Positions 45,416 to 53,468 of a DNA stretch of 64,000 bases are shown here, piece by piece. Location: contig NZ_BCWM01000006.1 in the NCBI RefSeq assembly GCF_001592205.1, positions 62,001-126,000 on the forward strand, given 5' to 3'. How positions within the stretch are numbered: the stretch's first letter is position 1; every line of letters begins with the position of its first letter. This DNA is from Brevundimonas vesicularis NBRC 12165. Lineage in GTDB: Bacteria; Pseudomonadota; Alphaproteobacteria; Caulobacterales; Caulobacteraceae. Under the pieces are notes generated by a model. It worked only from the letters and a program-made list of their open reading frames with translations, was not told where the DNA came from and did not search any database. The translations under genes and the position numbers were made by a program.

Positions 45416-47470
45416 TTACTCGGCAGCGAACCGGTAGGCGTCGTCATCGGATGGCGGCGGCTCTGTCGCCTCGCCTTCCGGCTCCGGAGCGTCCGGATCG
45501 ACCGCCGGGGCCGTGCGCAGCACCACCGGCAGCCAGCCCTTGCCCTCGACCAGCCGTTCGGCGGCCTCGGCCATGTCGCCCTTCTTGAACCCGGCGATCC
45601 GCCCGGCTTCCTCGGGGGTGGTCGCCTCGGTCACGGCTTCCAGAACCCGCGCCTTGGACACCCGCGAGAAATACGACGACGCGGTCGCAGACCACGTCCC
45701 GGTCATATCCAGACCAGTCGCCGTCGCCAGCGTCTCGGCATGCGCCAGCGCATCAGGCTTCCGGTCGTGCGGATCGCGCACGGCATAGAGACCCACGCCC
45801 GCGCAACAGGCCATCAGGCCCAGAAGGTCGGACGGCGGCATGACCGCCAGCACGGCCCACAGGTCGCGGGCTTCCTCCGGGAGCCGCGCGCCCCACGCCT
45901 CCAGTCGGTCGGCCACCCGCCGCCCCGTCGGGCCATCGCTGACGCCGGGGGCCAGACGCTCCAGCCCGGTCACGCTCAACCGCAGTTGCAGCGGCGTCCA
46001 CGTCCCCCACGCCGGGTAGAAGACCTGCAAGGCCAGCGCATGGACCACGACGGTCAGGGCGATGGTCTCGTCGGCCTGAACCGCATCGCGGAGGCCCATG
46101 GTCCGGTGGGCCGTGAGGTCGATCACCAACCGCTCGGACAGGGGCGCCAGCCCTTCGTCCGCCTCGGCGTCCGGTGCGGGGGGCGTTTCGCCTTCCCGCT
46201 CAGACTCCGTCCAGCTTTCCGGCGCCTCGGGATCGGGGCGGCGGTCTTCCACCGCATCCTCGGCCCGAACCAGTCCGCGCTCGAACCGGGCCAGACCGTC
46301 GTGACCCAGAAGGACCATGACCCCGGCCCGCGCCTTGACCTCGGCGGTGTAGTCGAAGTCCGGACCGAAGGCTTGCAGGGCCTTGTCGATCTCTTCCAGC
46401 CGGGCATCCACCTCGGGCGGCAGGGTGTCCGCCGCGTCCGTTTCGGAAACGAGGCGGTCGTATTCCTTGGACAGCGCCGCGATCCGGGCGGCGTCGGCCT
46501 CGGAGCGGACCACCTCGACCGGATAGACCCGGCCCAGGGCGGCGGCGTCCTGATAGTCCGACCCGGCCTCGGCCCATTTCCAGCCCTCGCGCTGACGCGC
46601 TTCATCGGCCAGCTCCGCCAGCTTCTCGCTGACCAGTCGATCCAGCAGCGCCGGATCGTCCAGCCAGCCGCCGCCATCCTCGGTGAACAGGTCGCGCAGC
46701 ACCGTCCCGCCCTCGGCCTCATAGACCTCGACGCCGACGAAGCGGACCCGCTTGTCGCCAGCGGCGACCTTGGATTCGGTCATGGCGCGGCGTATCGCAT
46801 AGACCGGCATGTGCTGGCCCATCTGCTCGAACACCTGACGCTGGCGATCCTGATCGTCGCTGAGGCAGAAGGCCATCAGCTGGTCCAGCGCCAGCGCCTC
46901 CTCCCGATAGGCGGTCATCAACTCCGGCGCCGCCGCGCCGAGCCGAAGCCGCTGGCGCACCGTCTGGGCCGAAACCCCGAACCGGGCGCCGATCTCCTCG
47001 GGGCCATAGCCGCGCTCGTCCGCGAGCCGCTTGAACGCCTCGAACTGGTCGGCGGGGTGCATGGCCTCGCGGGTGATGTTCTCGTCCAGACTGATCTCGT
47101 GCGCGTCGTTCTCGGTATCGACCGTCACCTTGACCGGATGGTTCCGCTTGATGGCCTTGCGCTTGACCAGCATCCGCAGGGCCAGCCGCCGCCCCTCTCC
47201 GATGGTCACGAGATAGGCGCCGGTGGGGGCGCCGTCCTCGCCACGCTCGATCTCGACCACGGGCGGCTGCAACACCCCCTTCGCCTTGATCGACGCCGCC
47301 AGCCCTTCGAGGGTGGCCTCGGAATGCTTCACCTTCCGGGCGTTCTTGGAGGACGCCTTCAACAGATTGAGCGGCACGAAGATTTCCGCGCCGTGCTTCG
47401 GCTCCTCCGCTCCGGTCCCGGCGGCGTCAGCCGCCGCCGGGACACGGGCTTGGGTGGATTGAGCAGTCAT
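45416..47470 (-). CDS. Large ParB/RepB/Spo0J-family protein, no ParA partner
   Basis: 684 residues from ATG 47470. ParB N-terminal nuclease-like domain at about 30-130 (LVTIGEGRRLALRMLVKRK; NITREAMHPADQFEAFKRL) and an HTH (YGPEEIGARFGVSAQTVRQR). The remaining 450 residues, including an acidic Pro-rich linker and a helical C-terminal domain, are much longer than in chromosomal ParB. No parA lies nearby. Proteins like this are common on alphaproteobacterial plasmids and ICEs, where they may stabilise or regulate the element. Confidence 0.88.
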   Translation of the reverse strand: MTAQSTQARVPAAADAAGTGAEEPKHGAEIFVPLNLLKASSKNARKVKHSEATLEGLAASIKAKGVLQPPVVEIERGEDGAPTGAYLVTIGEGRRLALRMLVKRKAIKRNHPVKVTVDTENDAHEISLDENITREAMHPADQFEAFKRLADERGYGPEEIGARFGVSAQTVRQRLRLGAAAPELMTAYREEALALDQLMAFCLSDDQDRQRQVFEQMGQHMPVYAIRRAMTESKVAAGDKRVRFVGVEVYEAEGGTVLRDLFTEDGGGWLDDPALLDRLVSEKLAELADEARQREGWKWAEAGSDYQDAAALGRVYPVEVVRSEADAARIAALSKEYDRLVSETDAADTLPPEVDARLEEIDKALQAFGPDFDYTAEVKARAGVMVLLGHDGLARFERGLVRAEDAVEDRRPDPEAPESWTESEREGETPPAPDAEADEGLAPLSERLVIDLTAHRTMGLRDAVQADETIALTVVVHALALQVFYPAWGTWTPLQLRLSVTGLERLAPGVSDGPTGRRVADRLEAWGARLPEEARDLWAVLAVMPPSDLLGLMACCAGVGLYAVRDPHDRKPDALAHAETLATATGLDMTGTWSATASSYFSRVSKARVLEAVTEATTPEEAGRIAGFKKGDMAEAAERLVEGKGWLPVVLRTAPAVDPDAPEPEGEATEPPPSDDDAYRFAAE

Positions 47471-47793
47471 GTCTGCCTCCTTTGGGCAAGGGTTGCAGGC
47501 ACGCGGAAGGCGCGCCTGAAACCCTGCCCGTCGGCGAGACCGGGGTAGCAAGGGCCAGGGCGGATCGGCCGGAGGGGGATCGCCCGGCCTGCACAAGCCT
47601 GACTGACTTGGGAGACCGGACATCCTTCGCCGGCGCGGAAGGCCGGGGAGACCGGCCTATCCGGCGGCGTAGCCGCGCACCCTGGCCCGCGCGGGGGCGG
47701 AGCCCCTAGCCTCTTGCTGGCGCCTGTCGGCACGACATGGATATGCCCGCGTCCATCTGTGCAGGTTGGCTTCGCCCTGCCACTATTCAGGCC
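47471..47793. other. Intergenic region between parB-like gene and HNH gene
   Basis: 323 bases with divergent promoters expected at both ends. GC-rich short hairpins occur (for example GGGGC/GCCCC near 47693-47708). No gene with ribosome site or recognisable product was seen. Confidence 0.5.
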
Positions 47794-48465
47794 ATGACGC
47801 GCCGCTCGATTCCGAAGGCCACCGAAACCGCAGTGCTTCTGAAGTCGCGGCGGCGCTGCTGCATCTGTTTCGGACTGAGCCGCGATCTTGGACTCAAGCC
47901 CGGCCAGATCGCGCACCTCAATCAGCGGAATGACGACCCGAGCGAGGACAACCTCGCGTATCTCTGTCTCGAGCATCACGACGAGTACGACAGCCGGACA
48001 AGTCAGCGAAAAGGCCTCGTCGAAGCTGAGGTGAGAGCCTATCGCGATGAGCTCTATGCGCGTCTGGCTGAGGTCCTCAGCCTGCCGGTCCATTTCGGAG
48101 AACTGCGCATCCCACCGCAGGACCCCCATGCAGGCGTGTGGATCCGCGTCGGAAGTGGAACGGACACCGCAGAACTTTCCCTCACCCCCATCGCAGACAG
48201 CCCGGAAGGCGACGCGCGCTACGCGATCACGGGCGAGGCCCTGTGGGGCTCGCACCGCGAGTATGGTCCAAACATCGGCGAGACCGCTTTCGTCGGAGCC
48301 CTGCGCAATGGCGTGATCGAGGTGTTCGAGCCGAGGCGGGGCGATGAGGTTCACATGATCCGTCTGACCTTCGACGGCGGCGTTCTATCGGTCGATGAGG
48401 ACAACGAACTCGGCCTTTACGGCATGAACGTGAGCTTCCGGGGAACCTATGAACGAGCCCGCTGA
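47794..48465 (+). CDS. HNH-type nuclease-like protein
   Basis: 223 residues from ATG 47794 (ATG 47737 would add 19). The N-terminal HNH/zinc module reads RRRCCICFGLSRD, IAHLNQRNDDPSEDNLAYLC and LEHHDEYD (Cys pair, His, Asn, Cys-x2-His-His). The C-terminal 120 residues form a beta-rich domain of unknown type (WIRVGSGTDTAELSLTPIAD). It overlaps the next gene, for a two-helix membrane protein, by 17 bases. Confidence 0.78.
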   Translation: MTRRSIPKATETAVLLKSRRRCCICFGLSRDLGLKPGQIAHLNQRNDDPSEDNLAYLCLEHHDEYDSRTSQRKGLVEAEVRAYRDELYARLAEVLSLPVHFGELRIPPQDPHAGVWIRVGSGTDTAELSLTPIADSPEGDARYAITGEALWGSHREYGPNIGETAFVGALRNGVIEVFEPRRGDEVHMIRLTFDGGVLSVDEDNELGLYGMNVSFRGTYERAR

Positions 48466-49105
48466 CGAGCCGGATCATGCCGGTACGCGCAAGCGCGTCA
48501 TCGGCGCCGGCCTGCTGGCCGTCGCCGCGGCCGGCATCTCCCTGCTCATTCCCCTCGCCTTTCCGGATCTCGATGTCCCACTGGCGCGCGGCCTGTTGCT
48601 CGGCGTCGGGGCCATCATGTTGGTCGGCCTGGTGCTCTTCTGGGCCAACTGGCGGGCTCGCGGGAAAACAACGGAGCCTCCGGTCAATCGCCGCTGGAGA
48701 GCGGTCGGTTTCGGTCAGGGCTGGATCGAAATCCGCGTCCGCACCAACTCGGGCGGCGAGTTCGTCGTGTCGGCCAACCCTGGCGCCGGGGCAGACAAGA
48801 TCAGTTTCGACATCAGTTTGACTGGGCAAAGGGGGGCGCGTCGAACGGACACGGTCGAGGTGGTGCTGGAAGTGGACGACCAACTCTTCGAACTGGACCT
48901 TCCGGATGACGGAGGACGATCGTTCAGCATCCACGCCATCCAGTGGCGAGAGGTCGAACACCTTCGTCAGATCGTGGCGGCTTTCCGCAAGGGCTCGTCG
49001 CTCCGGGTGTCCGTGCCCGCAGTCGGATTGGCGACCCGGTTCACCCTCGAAGGCGCGTTCGACGCGCTTCAGGAGGTCGAGGATCTCGGATCCATCGTGG
49101 ACTAG
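48449..49105 (+). CDS. Two-helix membrane protein paired with the HNH gene
   Basis: 218 residues. Two membrane helices (VIGAGLLAVAAAGISLLIPL, GLLLGVGAIMLVGLVLFW) followed by a soluble beta domain of about 140 residues (WIEIRVRTNSGGEFVVSANP, AVGLATRFTLEGAFDALQE). Unknown family. Translational overlap with the HNH gene suggests the two form one unit, nuclease plus membrane component, which is a common defence layout. Confidence 0.72.
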   Translation: MNEPADEPDHAGTRKRVIGAGLLAVAAAGISLLIPLAFPDLDVPLARGLLLGVGAIMLVGLVLFWANWRARGKTTEPPVNRRWRAVGFGQGWIEIRVRTNSGGEFVVSANPGAGADKISFDISLTGQRGARRTDTVEVVLEVDDQLFELDLPDDGGRSFSIHAIQWREVEHLRQIVAAFRKGSSLRVSVPAVGLATRFTLEGAFDALQEVEDLGSIVD

Positions 49106-49132
49106 CTCGTGAAGCCAGCCACGGCCCGAGCC

Positions 49133-50032
49133 TCAGCCGGCGATCCGGACGGCGATCGGGCAGTGGTCCGAGGGGTGCTCATCCTCGGGCACTCCCCCGT
49201 AGGCGTATTCCTCGAACGAACCAGCGACCGTCCGCTCCGACGCGCGAACGCCGGTAGCGATGAAGTCGATATACTCGCGGTAGCGCACCTTGCAGCCCGC
49301 CGGTCGATTTCCGGATGTTAGCGTCAACATCGAGCCCGCAGGCTCGCCGTCGTTCAGGTCCGCGAGGAAAGCGTCTCCGGCTCCGGCCAGACGGCGGTTC
49401 CAGTCGCCGAGGACGACGAAGGCCGCGTCTTCGCGAGCCCGAGCCTCGATCCAGCCTTCCAGGATGGGGAGCTGGTCGAAGAGCACCGGGCAGTCCGGGT
49501 CGGCGGGGTCGCGACCGGCGTTGCATCCTGATTTCAGATGCACGGCCAGGAGGCGGACCGGCCGCCCCCTCGACACGGTGATGTCCACGCCCCACCGCAA
49601 GTCCGGATTGCCCAGCGCCAGGGCGCTGACATCCGGGTTGCGTGTCCAGGGGATGCCCTTGCGGATGGCGAAGCCCACGGCCTGGTTCTGGATGAAGAGA
49701 CCGGGCCGCCCCCGGCATTCGCCGCTGCGCGTACTGGGTGGCCGACCTGACATCACCACGTCGTAGACCGCAGGATCGAAGACCCTCTCGGCCGCGGCGC
49801 GGTTCTGAACCTCCTGGAAGGCGACCACATCGGCGCCCAGCGCGATCGCGTGCTCACGCAGACGGGCGTAGTCGGGTTCGGTGCGCGGTGCGCACCCTTC
49901 CCCATCCCGTTCGGCCAGATGCTCCAGATTCCAGCTCGCGACCTTCAGCGCGTCGCTCTCACGCGACGGCGTCCAACCGGCGCAGCTCGCCAGAAGGGTG
50001 GCTGAAAGAGAGAGCGCGATCAGGGATTTCAT
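49133..50032 (-). CDS. Endonuclease/exonuclease/phosphatase-family lipoprotein
   Basis: 299 residues from ATG 50032 after AAAAGG. Lipobox LLASC, then the EEP fold: VASWNLEHLA, DVVAFQEVQN, RLLAVHLKSGC, VVLGDWNRR and EHPSDHCPIAV carry the metal and catalytic residues (Asn, Glu, His, Asp-Asn, Asp-His). A surface or periplasmic phosphodiesterase or nuclease; acting on extracellular DNA is possible but not shown. Monocistronic. Confidence 0.86.
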   Translation of the reverse strand: MKSLIALSLSATLLASCAGWTPSRESDALKVASWNLEHLAERDGEGCAPRTEPDYARLREHAIALGADVVAFQEVQNRAAAERVFDPAVYDVVMSGRPPSTRSGECRGRPGLFIQNQAVGFAIRKGIPWTRNPDVSALALGNPDLRWGVDITVSRGRPVRLLAVHLKSGCNAGRDPADPDCPVLFDQLPILEGWIEARAREDAAFVVLGDWNRRLAGAGDAFLADLNDGEPAGSMLTLTSGNRPAGCKVRYREYIDFIATGVRASERTVAGSFEEYAYGGVPEDEHPSDHCPIAVRIAG

Positions 50033-50354
50033 CGCCGGGATCCTTTTCCGGAAAGGGTGCGGCCCGGCCGACGGCGGGTCGGCGCAGGGCCGCAGCCGGC
50101 GGCGAGGTCGGTCGCCAACCGGCGATCCCGCGTAGAGCATCAGATCGATTCTCGCGATCTCGCAGGCCCGTCCGGGCCTTAACATTGCGCCTGGTCGGCG
50201 AGACTGTAGGCTAGGCGGCGACGGGTTCCGGGATGATAGGAGCCGATCTGGAGCCGGGGGACGTTCACACGTCGGCGGCGGCCGGTTCCGAAACACCGGG
50301 CTTCTTCACAGAAGTTCCAGGCCCGTCCCCCATTCGTCCTGAACGAGGATCGCT
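50033..50354. other. Intergenic region with near-palindrome at the EEP gene
   Basis: 322 bases between divergent genes. CCTTTTCCGGAAAGG (about 50042-50056) is nearly palindromic and lies next to the EEP gene start. Short plus-strand frames here are not protein-like. Confidence 0.5.
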
Positions 50355-50633
50355 ATGGCCGAAGAGTTCTCCAGCGAGGAAGCGGAGGTCTATGCCGACC
50401 TGGCCGAACGGGCCGGCGTCGTGGCCCGCCGCATCCTCGCGGAACGCGGCCTCGTCTATCTCGACGATCTCGATCCTGAAGCGGCTCGTGAGGTTCTGAG
50501 GGCGGCCTGGCGCTGCGCCGCCGAAGACCGCTTTCCCGGTCAGGACATCGCCGAGCTGCACGAAGAGATCGACGCCATGGTCGAGAGCCTGATCATGACG
50601 CCGGCCAGACCCGAGGGCCTGGCGCTGCATTGA
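50355..50633 (+). CDS. Small conserved-type hypothetical protein (92 aa)
   Basis: Acidic, all-helical (AEVYADLAERAGVVARRILA, AREVLRAAWRCAAEDRFPGQ), ATG 50355. No family recognised. It converges with the 103-residue gene 13 bases away. A small cytoplasmic accessory of the element is the most that can be said. Confidence 0.62.
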   Translation: MAEEFSSEEAEVYADLAERAGVVARRILAERGLVYLDDLDPEAAREVLRAAWRCAAEDRFPGQDIAELHEEIDAMVESLIMTPARPEGLALH

Positions 50634-50646
50634 ACGCCGCCTGTCG

Positions 50647-50958
50647 TCAGGCGTCCGTCGGTTTCGGCAGCAGCTCGCGATAGGGTTCGCCGCGTCCGCC
50701 GGCCTCCGCCCGTGACAGGACCCGGGTCTCGAACTGCGAAGAGACCTGAAGCTGGATCTCCCGGTAGCGCATCCCGTCCTGAAGGGAGGCGCATTTCACC
50801 TTCACCCCGGACAGGCTGCCGAGCCAGTTGTCAGTCTGGACCGTGACGAGGCCGGGCTGCCCCTCCGGCGCCGTGGCTTCGGCCGCCATCCGGTCGAGCG
50901 TCTGATCGAGATCATCACGGGTCATGCGACGGCCATAGGCGGAGTCGGTCTCGGTCAT
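50647..50958 (-). CDS. Hypothetical protein (103 aa)
   Basis: Start ATG 50958. N-terminal helix with DDLDQTLDRMAAEA, then a beta region (GLVTVQTDNWLGSLSGVKVK, YREIQLQVSSQFETRVL). Not recognised. It is divergent from the CoiA-like gene, with 96 bases between them. Confidence 0.6.
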   Translation of the reverse strand: MTETDSAYGRRMTRDDLDQTLDRMAAEATAPEGQPGLVTVQTDNWLGSLSGVKVKCASLQDGMRYREIQLQVSSQFETRVLSRAEAGGRGEPYRELLPKPTDA

Positions 50959-51054
50959 CCACCTCGAGCCCGGCCGCGAGATACGTCAGTTTTGGTCGCA
51001 CCCCGTTCAGGCCCGTCTTGTCGCCGGAGGCGAAGCGGCGTCAGGTTCGGCGTG

Positions 51055-52947
51055 ATGTCCCGTCGGAAGGATCACAGTGAGTTTCTGGGGTTCCGCAAGG
51101 AGCTGGCCTATGGCCTGCGCGATGGCGTCCACGTGTCCATCCGCGATGTCGAGCGCGGCGCGGCTTGCCGGTGCATCTGCCCGGCCTGTGGCGGCGAACT
51201 CGTAGCGCACAAGGGGGACATCCTCGTCCACCACTTCGCTCACGCCGGCTCCGGCGAAAGCTGCGGAACCGGTCTGGAGACCAACGCGCACCTCTGGGCC
51301 AAACAGGCCCTGGGCGCCCATCTCTGGATACGGCTGCCACCTTTGGTGGCCCAGGGCGGCGGCCTCGCCAGACAGGTCCATCGGGGTCAGGACTTCACCT
51401 TCCTCAAGGCCGAGCTGGAGAAGCGTGCCGGCGAGATCGTCCCCGACGTCGAGCTCACGGCGCTTGATGGACGGCGTCTTATAGTGGAGGTGCTGGTGAC
51501 CCACGCCTGCGGACCGGAGAAGATCGCACGGATCCGCGCCGGAGGCGTTTCTGCGATCGAGGTGGACCTGTCGGCCTGGAAGGATTGCGACGACGCCGAA
51601 GAGGTCGCCCAGGCCTTACTGACCAAGGCGCCGCGGGTCTGGCTCTTCAATCCCAGGCTCGACGAGGTCGGGGCCCTGCTCGCCAGCGAAGCCGAAGCGC
51701 GGGCGCGAGCGGAGGCGGCACGGCAAAAGGAGGGCGGCCAACGGCTGGTCGCCCGCATCCGCAAAGCCCCCGTCCGTCGGCCGCGTGAGCTGGAGCTGAT
51801 GCGCGCCGAGCTGGTCCATCTGGGCTACGGGCGGCTGGTCGGTGGCGCCAGGCCCGGCGACGGCTTCATCGTGCCGGCGCATCTGTGGAAAGCCGCCGCC
51901 CTGTCCCGGCTCGTCGCGCGCGCGCTCGATGGCTGGCCGGTCGATCAGGTGACTCCGGAAATGCTTCTGGGTCTGATCCGGGACTGCCTCTGGAGCGATG
52001 ATCGTCCGCCCCGGCAGAGAGCGAGCCTGGAGGCGCTGAGGTCGGCTGTGCCCGGCTTCCGACCTCCCAGCGAAGCGATGCAGGCCTTTATGGACGACCT
52101 GCAGAGCGAAGGGCTCCTGTTGTATCGCAAGGGCGATCATCGCCTGTCGCCCGCGCTCATCGAACGGGTTCGATCCGACCGGGACGCTCGCCGCGCCGCC
52201 GCGGCGGCCGAGGCGGCGCGGCTGCGGCGGGAGACGGATGTCCAGGCCCGACTGGAACGCCTGTTCGCTCTGGCTGACCAGCCGACGGAGGACGACGCCT
52301 TTTCCCTGGCGGCGTGGACTCGCAATCCGCCGATCGCCCCCGGACGAAGCCTGGCCGATCTTGTGATGGCCGGCGACGCCGACTGGCGCGCGCTTCTCTC
52401 CGGCCTCTCGGCCATCGAGCGGATGCTGGCGGGGGGTGCGCTGACGGATGAACTCCTCGGCCTGCCGTTCGAGGAGCGGCTCGAGGAGGGCCGGCGGCAG
52501 GCCGCGTGGATCGCGGCCCAGGAACGGGCGGCCCAGGAAGAGGCCGAACGTCGCGCCAGAGCGGGGCGGGTGGTCGCTATTCGAGAGGCGGCCTGGGCCG
52601 CCCTGAACGGTGAGGCCGAAGGCTGGCTCTCATCCCCCTTGGCGCCGGGCGCCGCCTGCGCGATCAGGATGTCCGAGCAATCCGACGAGGGCCTTGGCGC
52701 CGCGCTGGGCGCCCTCAGGCGCCATGTCGCGGAACTGGAGGAGGCCGCCCGCAAGGCCATGGTCATCGGGGGCTTTCAGGCTCGGCTTCGGCAGGCCGCC
52801 GGGGCAAGCTTCGAGCCCGCCCGCGCCGAGTTCTTCCTCAACAACCGGCGCCCCGAACTCGGCATGGCGACCCCTCTGGCGCACTGTGTCGACGAGCGCA
52901 GCCTGCGGGAGGCGATGAGCCTTCTCGGAAGCCGGTCCAAACGATAG
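51055..52947 (+). CDS. CoiA-like protein with zinc finger and PD-(D/E)XK nuclease motif
   Basis: 630 residues from ATG 51055. The N-terminal zinc module CRCICPACGGELVAHKGDIL and VHHFAHAGSGESC, then ETNAHLWAKQAL, is typical of competence protein CoiA. A nuclease motif follows (VPDVELTALDGRRLIVEVLV: PD-x-ExV). The C-terminal 400 residues are helical and Ala/Arg-rich, unlike CoiA, and might bind nucleic acid. In a transfer element it could act on incoming DNA; that is inference. Confidence 0.8.
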   Translation: MSRRKDHSEFLGFRKELAYGLRDGVHVSIRDVERGAACRCICPACGGELVAHKGDILVHHFAHAGSGESCGTGLETNAHLWAKQALGAHLWIRLPPLVAQGGGLARQVHRGQDFTFLKAELEKRAGEIVPDVELTALDGRRLIVEVLVTHACGPEKIARIRAGGVSAIEVDLSAWKDCDDAEEVAQALLTKAPRVWLFNPRLDEVGALLASEAEARARAEAARQKEGGQRLVARIRKAPVRRPRELELMRAELVHLGYGRLVGGARPGDGFIVPAHLWKAAALSRLVARALDGWPVDQVTPEMLLGLIRDCLWSDDRPPRQRASLEALRSAVPGFRPPSEAMQAFMDDLQSEGLLLYRKGDHRLSPALIERVRSDRDARRAAAAAEAARLRRETDVQARLERLFALADQPTEDDAFSLAAWTRNPPIAPGRSLADLVMAGDADWRALLSGLSAIERMLAGGALTDELLGLPFEERLEEGRRQAAWIAAQERAAQEEAERRARAGRVVAIREAAWAALNGEAEGWLSSPLAPGAACAIRMSEQSDEGLGAALGALRRHVAELEEAARKAMVIGGFQARLRQAAGASFEPARAEFFLNNRRPELGMATPLAHCVDERSLREAMSLLGSRSKR

Positions 52948-52962
52948 GAAGCTGCATCCTCA

Positions 52963-53115
52963 TAAGTCGTCAAAATTGACGACTTACCTTGTAGAATTCT
53001 CGATAACTCGTCACCTATGACGAATTATCGATGATCCACCTAACCACTCATAATTCGTCATTGTTGACGAATTAACTCTCGGAATGGTAGATAACTCGTC
53101 GAAAGTGACGAATTA
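52963..53115. promoter_or_regulatory. Four palindromic operators of hipBA
   Basis: Four 24-bp sites with half-sites TAAnTCGTCA / TGACGAnTTA and a 4-base spacer: 52963-52986 (perfect), 53004-53027, 53051-53074 (perfect) and 53092-53115. Start-to-start distances are 41, 47 and 41 bases. The last site ends on the A of the hipB ATG. They fill the whole region between the CoiA-like gene and hipB, so autoregulation by HipB with cooperative looping is likely, as in E. coli hipBA, which also has four operators. Confidence 0.9.
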
Positions 53116-53468
53116 TGAAGATCACCAATCTTACCACGGATCAGACGGTTCTGGCCGAACTCGGCCGAAGAACGGCCGACTATCGACTGCAACGTCATAT
53201 GACCCAGTCGCAGTTTGCAGAAGCCGCGGGCGTGTCCAAGAGCACCGTTGAGCGTCTCGAAGCGGGCGAGTCCGTCCAGCTCATCAATCTCATCCGGGCC
53301 CTGCGCGTCCTCGACAAGCTTGCGGCCTTCGATCGCTTCCTGCCGGAGGCTCCGGCCAATCCCGTCGATCTTCTGGAGCGCCACGGCAAGACCCGACAGC
53401 GCGCCCGGCCGGACGCCCGACCGGACGAGGACGCCGGTCAGCCCTGGCGTTGGGGAGACGACGCATGA
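53115..53468 (+). CDS. hipB: HipB-like antitoxin/repressor (XRE family)
   Basis: 117 residues. HTH at about 17-70 (LGRRTADYRLQRHMTQSQFA, EAAGVSKSTVERLEAGESVQ), then a Pro/Arg-rich flexible tail ending WRWGDDA. The ATG directly abuts the fourth operator, so the transcript may be leaderless or nearly so. It overlaps hipA by 4 bases (ATGA), the usual TA order of antitoxin first. Confidence 0.9.
   Translation: MKITNLTTDQTVLAELGRRTADYRLQRHMTQSQFAEAAGVSKSTVERLEAGESVQLINLIRALRVLDKLAAFDRFLPEAPANPVDLLERHGKTRQRARPDARPDEDAGQPWRWGDDA

Noticed and set aside
52963..53115. CRISPR-like array (four repeated units)
   Set aside because: Units are palindromic operators with short 17-23 base gaps, they abut a regulator gene, and there are no cas genes.
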